Shown one piece after another: positions 35,109 to 42,668 of a stretch of 64,000 nucleotides of DNA. Made by a program: the position numbers and the translations under genes. The notes under the pieces were generated by a model that saw only the letters and a program-made list of their open reading frames with translations, searched no databases and was not told the origin of the DNA. Numbering within the stretch: the first letter of the stretch is position 1; each line of letters starts with the position of its first letter. The DNA comes from an uncultured Desulfobacter sp. (lineage in GTDB: Bacteria; Desulfobacterota; Desulfobacteria; Desulfobacterales; Desulfobacteraceae): NCBI RefSeq assembly GCF_963666675.1, contig NZ_OY762929.1, forward strand, positions 4,032,001-4,096,000. Direction: 5' to 3'.

Positions 35109-37280
35109 TTATACCTTAAATTTACCCACCAGCTCATGCAGTTTTTCGGACAATGCCGTTAACTCTTCGGCCTTTGTGTTCACCTCACCAATGGATTCAG
35201 ATACCTCCTGTACCGACTGATCGACCTCTCCAATTTCTTCTGATATGGAGCCGATCAGATCGGAACTGCGGTTCACATTCTCATTCACGTTTTGAATGCC
35301 TTCGGAGGTCTGGGAAATATTCTGGGAAATCTCCTGGGTCACGGTTGCCTGGCTCTCCACTTCCTGGGAAATGGAGGAGACAATATCGCTGACCTCATTG
35401 ATGATTTCAAGAATCTGGCCGACTTCGGAGACGGTTTCATCGGTGGCACCCTGGACATTGCCAATCTGCACCTTCACCGATTCGGTGGCTTCGGCGGTCT
35501 GTTTTGCAAGCTCCTTGATCTCCGAGGCCACAACCGTAAACCCTTTGCCGGCCTCACCGGCCCGGGCGGCCTCAATGGTTGCGTTCAGGGCCAGCAGATT
35601 AATCTGTTCGGAAATATCTGAAATCACCTCTGTGACCTTACTGATTTCCTGGGCACCTTCTCCCAACCGGCCCAGTTTTTCAGAGACATCACTGGCCTTG
35701 GAAACGGCGGATTCTGAAATGGTCCGGGAATTTTCCGATTTTCGTGCAATTTCACTGATGGTGGATGTCATCTCCTCGGTTGCGGCAGCAACCATATTCA
35801 CATTGGAAGCCGCCTCTTCACTGGATGACGCCAGGCTCATCATATTGGCACTGACCTCTTCGGCACCGGATGTTACGGCTTTGGATCGGGTAGACATGGA
35901 TTCGGCGCCATCGGTCATCTTAACGGCAATGGCTGACAGATCCCCCGAACTGGTATTCAGTGACCCGGCATCAGACACGATCTGCCGAATCAGCTGCTGG
36001 AGGCTCTCCATGAACTGATTGAACCAATGGGCCAATTCGCCGATTTCGTCTTTCGCCTTAATGTCAAGGCGTTTGGTCAAATCGCCTTCACCTTCGGCAA
36101 TATCTTTTAGCATATCCACGGTGTTGCGGATGGGTTTTACGATCCCACCGGCTGCGTACCAGAGCAAGAAGATGGCAACCACGGCAATGACAAGCCCCAC
36201 CACGACCTGCATGATGCTGCTGCTTCGGGCCTCGGCGGCCAAATCACCGAACAGCGCGTTGGCCTCTGCCATTACCGTCTCCTGGGAGATCCGGATCATA
36301 AGAGCCCAGGGCTTCCCTGTTCTGCCTAACTCTATGGTAGAGAGAATCTCAAAATGGCCATCTTCTTCGTTAATACTTTCAACGCTCTTTCCGGCCTTGA
36401 CGTTGTCCACATAACGCTCCCAGCCTTTGGGAATAAGATTTTTCAAATGCTTGCCGATCAGATCAGGCTTTGCGCTGTCCGCCACGATCAGTCCCATATC
36501 ACTGATAATCGTAATATCACCTTTACCGTCGAACAGCTCCCGATCAACGTTTTCTGATAATTTCTGGACAAAATTGAGATTATAGTCGGTGCCGGCCACA
36601 CCATAAAATTTATCCCCCACCAATATGGGTACCGACAACGTGGCCAGCCAGACCTGCTTACCCTGGACGATATAGGGGAGTGGCGCCAGGACGCTTTCCC
36701 TATGCTCCTGCCTGGGGACGATATACCAACCGCCTTTAAGAACACCGTTGGGATGCTTGTCCATCGTATCGTATTCCACCAAAGGCTGTACTGCGATATT
36801 GCCGCTTTGATCCCGGGTCCAGTACGGTGTAAAACGCCCGGTAACCGCATTGTTTCCGTCCCGGCCGTTTTTAAACATATCATCCTGGCCGTCTATGGCA
36901 TTGGGTTCCCAACAGGAATAGGTTCCGTTGAAATTCGGATTCGATTTGAGCACCTTCAGCAAAATCGCATTAAGCTGGTCTCTTCCCACTTCCAGGCTTC
37001 CGTTTTCCCTGGATTTAGAAACCATAAAAACATCCGCCATGGTCCTGGCTCCGTCCAAAGCGACCTGGAATTGGCTCTGAATTTTTCCGGCATAATTGGC
37101 GGCCAGATTCTTCAGGATATCCAGCACTTGGTCTTCGGCCAGAGAAGACACTCTTGATTTAACCATGTTGCGGCTTACTGTGCCGGAATACAAGCCATAA
37201 CCCACCAGAATGGCCGATGAGATAATAAGACAGATACCCGCCAGTCCAGCAATCTTCATTCTGACAGACTTAAAATTCAT
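35109..37280 (-). CDS. Methyl-accepting chemotaxis protein with Cache sensor
   Basis: A 723-residue chemoreceptor: first membrane segment (about 8-30), a large periplasmic dCache-type domain (about 35-345; YSCWEPNAIDGQDD, then YYNLNFVQKL-like segments), second membrane segment (about 360-385), HAMP (about 388-440), and a long coiled-coil signalling domain. The signalling tip (EISEQINLLALNATIEAARAG) is intact, where CheA and CheW bind. Start 37280 is chosen because GAGGGAG precedes it; an in-frame ATG 15 codons earlier is less supported. It is transcribed alone, ended by the terminator at 35033. The ligand, perhaps a small organic acid or amine, cannot be read. Confidence 0.93.
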   Translation of the reverse strand: MNFKSVRMKIAGLAGICLIISSAILVGYGLYSGTVSRNMVKSRVSSLAEDQVLDILKNLAANYAGKIQSQFQVALDGARTMADVFMVSKSRENGSLEVGRDQLNAILLKVLKSNPNFNGTYSCWEPNAIDGQDDMFKNGRDGNNAVTGRFTPYWTRDQSGNIAVQPLVEYDTMDKHPNGVLKGGWYIVPRQEHRESVLAPLPYIVQGKQVWLATLSVPILVGDKFYGVAGTDYNLNFVQKLSENVDRELFDGKGDITIISDMGLIVADSAKPDLIGKHLKNLIPKGWERYVDNVKAGKSVESINEEDGHFEILSTIELGRTGKPWALMIRISQETVMAEANALFGDLAAEARSSSIMQVVVGLVIAVVAIFLLWYAAGGIVKPIRNTVDMLKDIAEGEGDLTKRLDIKAKDEIGELAHWFNQFMESLQQLIRQIVSDAGSLNTSSGDLSAIAVKMTDGAESMSTRSKAVTSGAEEVSANMMSLASSSEEAASNVNMVAAATEEMTSTISEIARKSENSRTISESAVSKASDVSEKLGRLGEGAQEISKVTEVISDISEQINLLALNATIEAARAGEAGKGFTVVASEIKELAKQTAEATESVKVQIGNVQGATDETVSEVGQILEIINEVSDIVSSISQEVESQATVTQEISQNISQTSEGIQNVNENVNRSSDLIGSISEEIGEVDQSVQEVSESIGEVNTKAEELTALSEKLHELVGKFKV

Positions 37281-37688
37281 GAATAATTCTCCCTCTTTTG
37301 TTTTTGCGCCGGCTTGGGTCCGCAACGCTTAAATTAAGGATTTACGGATTAAACGAAAATTAAATAACAAGATTTTTTGGGATAACTTTATCGTCGTTTG
37401 AAAAGTATATTACAACCTGAAATTATTGTAAATATCTTTTCGCGAAAAATCAAAAGCACATCCGTTCTAAAAAAACGCGGGTTGTCTTGCGAAAAGCAAT
37501 AGCTCGCCGATAGGTTTACCGGCGCTGTTCAATGAAACGCCTGAGACCCTGTCTGCAGTTCATCCCAATTAGCACACACCTCTCTTTTTTCGTTGAATCT
37601 TAAACTGTTTCAAATTAAATTAGAGCCTGACATTGTCAATAAACTTGCATTAACGGCAGGAAAAAAGCCTGTGGGGCAGCTAAAAAAT
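37281..37688. other. Divergent regulatory region between chemoreceptor and ptsP
   Basis: Contains the promoters of two diverging genes. A GC-rich stem-loop (CGCCG/CGGCG, 37505-37524) lies within a more GC-rich patch (37490-37560), which might be part of the ptsP leader. I could not match it to a known riboswitch. An upstream TTG at 37593, in frame with ptsP, could extend that protein by 32 residues. Confidence 0.45.
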
Positions 37689-39971
37689 ATGAATGAAAAA
37701 AAACTCGACCACCTTAACCTGCTGTTCGATATGGGGGAACTTGCCTCCATCATCACCAGCGGCTCCGACATTGAAGCATTTTTAACCGGTGCCAGCGAAC
37801 TTGCGGCAAAGCACCTCCAGGCCCATGTCTGCTCCATCTACCTTTTTGATACCCGTTCCAAAGATCTGGTGCTCAAAGCCACCCGGGGCCTGAAGCCGGA
37901 AGCCGTTAACCAGGTCAGGATGCTGCCCGGAGAAGGGTTGGTCGGCAAATGCTTCTCCCAGGACCAAATTCTAAGGGTCGGAAACGCAAGAACAAGCCCG
38001 GGGTTTAAATATTTCGACAATGCCGGGGAAGAACCCTTTAACTCTTTTCTTTGTGTCCCCATCCGGCGCGGGGTGGTGAAAATCGGTGTCCTGGTTGTCC
38101 AGCACCGGGAGATGGACCATTTTACCCTGTTGGATGAGCGGGCATTGAGAACGGCCGCCACCCAACTGGCCGGTGCCGTTGAAAATGCAAGGCTGCTCAT
38201 GGCCCTGGAACCGGAAGCCGCGGAGATGGACGAAGATACCGACGCCTATTCAAAAAAATTTCCAGCGTTTATTAAAGGCAAATCCGACGGGTACGGCATG
38301 GCCTATGGCACCATCCGGCCTTCAAGAAGAAAACGCAAAGCCATTTTGTTTGAAGCGGGCACATCCAATGTCACCTATTCCCTGGCTGATTTTCAAACGG
38401 CCGTGGCAAAAACCATTGATGAATTAAAGGCCCTGCAGGACAAATTTGCCGCAAGCCTGCCGGAAAGCGAATCTTTGATTTTCACAGCCCATTTCATGAT
38501 GCTCAAGGATAAAAATTTCACGGGAAAAATGAAAGCCCTCATCGAACAGGGGATCTCACCTGTGAACGCCACCCAGCAGGTGGTGCTAAAATACATCAAA
38601 GTCTTTTCGGACAATCCCAATGCCTATATGCAGGAAAAAGCCGTGGATGTTGAAGATTTGGGCATCCGCCTGTTGTCCCATCTCAAGGCCGTGCACACCC
38701 CCAAAGCCCCGGACAGGGGCACGATTTTTGTCACCCAGGACATTTATCCGTCGGACATGATGAAACTCACCGCCGACGGTATCCGGGGCATTGTGCTGGT
38801 GGGCGGCGGGGTCACCGCCCATGTCACCATTCTTGCCCGGTCCCTGTCCATTCCGCTGATTATTGCCGATGATCCCGTGTTTATCGACCTGCCCGACACC
38901 ACCCGGCTGCTACTGGATGCCGCCCAGGGTAACATTTACATCAATCCGGATGACAATACCCTTGCCATATTCAAGGGCAAACAGGAGGCGGAAAGCCGGG
39001 CAAAACCCCGGGATATGCAGCCGGCCACCTACACCCTTGACAACAGGCGTATCCGCTTGCTTGCCAATATCAACCTGCTCAGTGAAATTCACCGGGCCCG
39101 GGAACTCAAAGTTGAAGGTATCGGCCTTTACCGTACCGAATTTCCGTTTCTGATCCGCTCGGGGTTTCCTTCCGAGGACGAACAATACATCATTTACAAA
39201 GGGTTGTTTGATAAAACCGAACCCGGGACCGTCACCACGGTGCGCACCCTGGACGCCGGTGGAGACAAGGTCATAAAACATACCGATTTCATCCGGGAAG
39301 CCAATCCGGCCCTGGGGCTGCGCTCCATTCGTTTCTCCCTGAAACACCGCCAGATTTTCCGGGCTCAGCTCAAAGCCGTTTTAAGGGCCGCCCATGGCAG
39401 AGAAAAGGTTCGCCTGATGTTTCCATTAATCTCTTCCATCGACGAATTTTTGGCGGCAAAACAGGTCATGGCCGAATGTATCCACCAGCTGGAACAAGAG
39501 GGAGTGCCCCACAAAAATGATCCCGAGGTCGGCATGATGATCGAACTGCCGTCGGTGCTTGCCACCATCGATGAATTTGCACAACTGGCCGATTTTTTTT
39601 CCATCGGCACCAATGACTTTATCCAGTATATGCTGGGTGCGGACCGGGGCAATAAACTGGTGGCCGAGCACTACATCTATTATCACCCCGCCGTGAACCG
39701 GGGCATTGCCAAGATTGCACGGGCAGGAATCGACCACGGCATTGATGTGTCCGTGTGCGGAGAGATGGCCCATGATCCTGCCCACATCCCTTTTTTGATC
39801 GGGGTGGGCATCACCACCCTCAGCGTGGACCCCAAATTTCTGCCCAGGGTCCAGGCCACGGTCATGGAGACAAATTTTTCCCGGGCAACGGCCTATGCCC
39901 GCAGACTCCTGGACCAGACCCGGGTCCAGGATGCCGCCGAGGTATTGCACACAGGGTATAGCACCTGCTGA
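37689..39971 (+). CDS. ptsP: GAF-domain phosphoenolpyruvate-protein phosphotransferase (PtsP-like enzyme I)
   Basis: Enzyme I of the nitrogen-type PTS: it takes phosphate from phosphoenolpyruvate and passes it to an NPr protein. Domains: GAF (about 20-165), a helical HPr-binding part (about 210-320), the swivelling domain with phospho-His H378 in GGGVTAHVTILAR, and the PEP-binding barrel with catalytic C690 in VCGEMAHD. All key residues are present. The start at ATG 37689 gives a 760-residue protein; TTG 37593 is a less likely alternative. No NPr or EIIA gene is nearby. The protein probably signals carbon/nitrogen state rather than importing sugar. Confidence 0.9.
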   Translation: MNEKKLDHLNLLFDMGELASIITSGSDIEAFLTGASELAAKHLQAHVCSIYLFDTRSKDLVLKATRGLKPEAVNQVRMLPGEGLVGKCFSQDQILRVGNARTSPGFKYFDNAGEEPFNSFLCVPIRRGVVKIGVLVVQHREMDHFTLLDERALRTAATQLAGAVENARLLMALEPEAAEMDEDTDAYSKKFPAFIKGKSDGYGMAYGTIRPSRRKRKAILFEAGTSNVTYSLADFQTAVAKTIDELKALQDKFAASLPESESLIFTAHFMMLKDKNFTGKMKALIEQGISPVNATQQVVLKYIKVFSDNPNAYMQEKAVDVEDLGIRLLSHLKAVHTPKAPDRGTIFVTQDIYPSDMMKLTADGIRGIVLVGGGVTAHVTILARSLSIPLIIADDPVFIDLPDTTRLLLDAAQGNIYINPDDNTLAIFKGKQEAESRAKPRDMQPATYTLDNRRIRLLANINLLSEIHRARELKVEGIGLYRTEFPFLIRSGFPSEDEQYIIYKGLFDKTEPGTVTTVRTLDAGGDKVIKHTDFIREANPALGLRSIRFSLKHRQIFRAQLKAVLRAAHGREKVRLMFPLISSIDEFLAAKQVMAECIHQLEQEGVPHKNDPEVGMMIELPSVLATIDEFAQLADFFSIGTNDFIQYMLGADRGNKLVAEHYIYYHPAVNRGIAKIARAGIDHGIDVSVCGEMAHDPAHIPFLIGVGITTLSVDPKFLPRVQATVMETNFSRATAYARRLLDQTRVQDAAEVLHTGYSTC

Positions 39972-39992
39972 CAAAAAAACGGTCCGGATCAA

Positions 39993-40679
39993 TCAGCAGG
40001 ATTCAGCGTTTCCCAGCGCCTTTGCCTCGGCATCAAAATCGCCTGGGCTCCCATCCGCTTCAAAATAACGGGGATAGGCTTTTCGGTACGCAGCCAGAAG
40101 CCTGTCCCGGGGCAAATCCGCAAACACCCCATGATCTTTAACATATTCCATATGCCGCTGGCCGTTGGTATCAAAGGGGTGGAACACACTGTCCTGGCGG
40201 CCGTCAAATTCCAGGGGCAGAACACCAAAATTTTGGCACAGGCTCAAGTTGAATGTCGGCGTGGCCTTGACCCATTTCCCGTCCAGAAATATATCGGTAT
40301 ACCCGTGCCATTTAAAAATATCCGTTCCCATTTTGGCCCTGAGCTTGGGTGTGGTCAAATGATTCTTTACATCGGCAAATCCCAGACGGGCCGGTATGGA
40401 CCGGGCCCTGAGACAGGCGGCCAGCAGCACCGCTTTGGACACGCAGAACCCCGTGCCCTGGGCCAGCACCCGACTTGCCTTAAACCCCTCTTTGCGCAGG
40501 GGAATCTCATAGGGGTCGTACCGAATTTGATCCCTGACGGCATAAAAAATACCCACCGCCTGTTTTACGGGATCATCAGAGGCGCCTGCATGCCGGGATG
40601 AAAATTCAATGATCTTTTCATGATCCGAATCAATGAAATACGTTGGTGCACAATATAAGGAGAACTGATCAGTTGTCAT
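39993..40679 (-). CDS. Transglutaminase-like domain protein
   Basis: 228 residues with a transglutaminase/protease-like core. The catalytic Cys is C79 (GTGFCVSKAVLLAAC) and the His is H125 (KWHGYTD). The third triad position, usually Asp in a vDpT motif, reads ATPTFN here, so the Asp is replaced by Thr; a nearby Asn may substitute. No signal peptide, so it is cytoplasmic. Related proteins act as peptidases or deamidases, and function here is unknown. It converges with ptsP, with only 21 bp between the ends. The N-terminal start at ATG 40679 fits the family. Confidence 0.82.
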   Translation of the reverse strand: MTTDQFSLYCAPTYFIDSDHEKIIEFSSRHAGASDDPVKQAVGIFYAVRDQIRYDPYEIPLRKEGFKASRVLAQGTGFCVSKAVLLAACLRARSIPARLGFADVKNHLTTPKLRAKMGTDIFKWHGYTDIFLDGKWVKATPTFNLSLCQNFGVLPLEFDGRQDSVFHPFDTNGQRHMEYVKDHGVFADLPRDRLLAAYRKAYPRYFEADGSPGDFDAEAKALGNAESC

Positions 40680-40809
40680 ACTTTTATATCCTGAAAATTA
40701 TTTATATATCCATGTGTCCTATACTTGTTACCTGCCCTGAAATCAATAGCCAGCTGTGTATCGGGATACATTTGTGTGCCAGGCGTTGAGACAAACCCAC
40801 CATACCTAA

Positions 40810-40880
40810 ATTTAACTACGGAATACACGGACGACACTGAAAATGTAATTTCGTGACTTCCGTGCATTCCGTGGTTAAAT
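40810..40880. repeat. Inverted repeat of the CACGGAAT type
   Basis: ATTTAACTACGGAATACACGGA faces its near-complement (…CCGTGCATTCCGTGGTTAAAT) across ~14 bases, with arms of about 28 bases and few mismatches. Repeats with this CCACGGAAT-ACACGGAA wording are scattered through many environmental bacterial genomes; that is recollection. It lies in a 330-bp non-coding region (40680-41009) that otherwise shows nothing. Confidence 0.75.
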
Positions 40881-41009
40881 GTTTTTAATCGCTTGTTATA
40901 TGCTACTTCAGACGGTTAAAAAACGGTCCGGCCGACGACTCTGGAATGAATCTTGTTAGGGAAAATACCATTAAAAAATCATACTGAAATAATAAACGGA
41001 GTAACGCCA

Positions 41010-41360
41010 TTGACACAACAAAGTGAACCCACCGGCAATTCGGAAAAATTTGATTCCATCGTTATCAATGAAGTACAGCTGCTTTTGGCCGAAAAGCGAA
41101 CATCCTTGGCAGTCATGAGAACCGGGATTGCGGTTCTGGCCCTGCCCTTGTCCGTGATCGGACTATTGATTGCAACATCCAAATACTACAATATTTTCAA
41201 CGTGATGCATCTGGTTATCCCCTTTGCTGTTCTCAATCTTGGACTCATTATTCTGGGCTGCTACCTGATTACCCGGGCTGTGATCAAAATGAGCTGCTAT
41301 GACAGACACATCCAAGAATTAAAGGTCAAATTCAGTGCCCTGGACCAATTTATACAATAG
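41010..41360 (+). CDS. DUF202-like small membrane protein
   Basis: 116 residues with two hydrophobic segments (about 45-65 and 75-95). The segment before the first, LLLAEKRTSLAVMRTGIAVLAL, is typical of DUF202/YidH-like proteins. Function unknown. The start is TTG 41010, since CGGAG lies a few bases upstream. A longer in-frame reading from TTG 40953 has no ribosome site. It is a single gene that shares direction with the next gene (116 bp apart). Confidence 0.72.
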   Translation: MTQQSEPTGNSEKFDSIVINEVQLLLAEKRTSLAVMRTGIAVLALPLSVIGLLIATSKYYNIFNVMHLVIPFAVLNLGLIILGCYLITRAVIKMSCYDRHIQELKVKFSALDQFIQ

Positions 41361-41476
41361 CCGGACACCCAGCGGTCTGGCATAAATTATGCTTTTATAT
41401 TTTCCAAGGCGTGCATGGGACAGGGCACACCAAGGGACGCTCCCGGCAACAAATACCAACCGGAAAGAGAAAGACC

Positions 41477-42175
41477 ATGAAACCATACGGCAGAAAAATT
41501 AAAAAACAGGTTGGAGAAATGCTTAAGCTGCACAGCCGCAGTAGGGCCCTGGCACAACTGGCCCGGATTCCGGATACCCAGCTCACAGGCCATCTGTTCT
41601 CATACTTTTATAATATGGATGAGTTGATCAAGTTTCGCAGTGTGACCGCCATGGGGGAGCTTGTTGCAAGGATTGCGGATAATGGAATGGAAAACGCCCG
41701 AGTCATCATGAGGCGACTCATGTGGAACTTGAATGATGAATCCGGCGGCATCGGCTGGGGGTCTCCCGAGGCCATGGGAGAAATTCTAAGTAAAAGCCCG
41801 CCCCTTGCCCGGGAATTTAAAAGTATCCTTTTCTCCTATCTGGACCACAGGGGAAACCACATAGAGCATGAAATGCTGCAGCGCGGGGTTTTATGGGGTA
41901 TCGGCACATATCTTGGGACTGCCCCCGACACGCTGACCGATGTGACCCGGGAGCAGCTCCAGGCCCACCTGTTTTCCAAAGATCCGGTGAAATGTGCATA
42001 TGCCATCCGGGCTTTGTCCAATGCCCATGCCTTTGAATGTATGGCCCTGCCCGAAGATCTCCAGGCAGACACAACAACCGTTGACATTTACACCCGGTGG
42101 AATTTTACCCCCACCCGGATATCGGATATGATTTGGGCCTGCTCTCCCGAACAAATCATGGCCGGAAATCAATAA
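41477..42175 (+). CDS. DVU0298-family protein
   Basis: 232 residues, largely helical (HEAT-like), cytoplasmic, of a family known mainly from sulfate-reducing Desulfobacterota; function unknown. Typical blocks are ARIPDTQLTGHLFSYFYN, a DESGGIGWGSPEAMGEI segment, and HEMLQRGVLWGIG. The DESGGIGWG motif and the helical repeats recall bilin-lyase-like or DNA-glycosylase-like HEAT proteins, but no active site is clear. Start 41477 is preferred (GGAAAGAG upstream); the in-frame ATG at 41411 would add 22 basic residues with little support. Close to the following small genes (48 bp), so probably the first gene of a short operon ending in the ferredoxin. Confidence 0.78.
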   Translation: MKPYGRKIKKQVGEMLKLHSRSRALAQLARIPDTQLTGHLFSYFYNMDELIKFRSVTAMGELVARIADNGMENARVIMRRLMWNLNDESGGIGWGSPEAMGEILSKSPPLAREFKSILFSYLDHRGNHIEHEMLQRGVLWGIGTYLGTAPDTLTDVTREQLQAHLFSKDPVKCAYAIRALSNAHAFECMALPEDLQADTTTVDIYTRWNFTPTRISDMIWACSPEQIMAGNQ

Positions 42176-42223
42176 TTACCAAGATTGCTTACCCTGGTGT
42201 GAGACGATTAAAGAGAATTTGCC

Positions 42224-42454
42224 ATGCTGAAAAAAAAATGTGACATAAACATCGCACGCACCATTGACCTGGCTCATAAAATGATAGAACTGGCTCAAAA
42301 CGGCTATGAACACCATGATGACCCGGGGTGTGGTGTGCTTTACGGCATTTTGCTGGACTCAGGATATAAAATTCTTGACCTGGCGGAAAAAGAGAAGCAG
42401 GCTCACATGTTAAAAGGCTGGTGGGTGGAATCCATGGACAAAGGAACAATTTGA
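42224..42454 (+). CDS. Small hypothetical protein
   Basis: 76 residues, no signal or membrane segment, and a central HHDDPGCGVLYGILLDSGYKI stretch. I do not recognise the family. Its stop overlaps the ferredoxin start (TGATG), so translation is coupled and the two products likely act in one process. The one Cys and two adjacent His could bind metal, but that is speculation. Confidence 0.75.
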   Translation: MLKKKCDINIARTIDLAHKMIELAQNGYEHHDDPGCGVLYGILLDSGYKILDLAEKEKQAHMLKGWWVESMDKGTI

Positions 42455-42651
42455 TGACTGACGCAAAACAACCGGTAATTGATCTTGGCTGCTGCATTGA
42501 ATGTGGTGTATGTATTGATCTTGCCCCACACGCCTTTGAAATAAATGATGCGGGCTATGTGGACCTGCTGCCCCTTGACAGCTATGAGGATGACGAAGAG
42601 GTCCTTGAAGCGGTGAAAAACTGCCCCAAAGACTGCATTACCTGGGAATAA
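42454..42651 (+). CDS. Small ferredoxin, single [4Fe-4S] cluster
   Basis: 65 residues. Cluster ligands are C14, C17 and C20 (CIECGVC) and C57 followed by Pro (NCPKDC). This is the pattern of monocluster ferredoxins of sulfate reducers. The second Cys group is reduced to C57 and C61, so only one cluster is expected. It transfers electrons in the cytoplasm at low potential. Start ATG 42454 overlaps the previous stop, with AAAGGAAC upstream. An in-frame longer reading from 42421 overlaps the previous gene more and is not needed. Confidence 0.92.
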   Translation: MTDAKQPVIDLGCCIECGVCIDLAPHAFEINDAGYVDLLPLDSYEDDEEVLEAVKNCPKDCITWE

Positions 42652-42668
42652 GTGCCCCATGTTGTTTG

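Noticed and set aside
37490..37560. GC-rich leader before ptsP as a fluoride or TPP riboswitch
   Set aside because: Only a single short hairpin and a few loose words match; the conserved core sequences of those riboswitches are not there.
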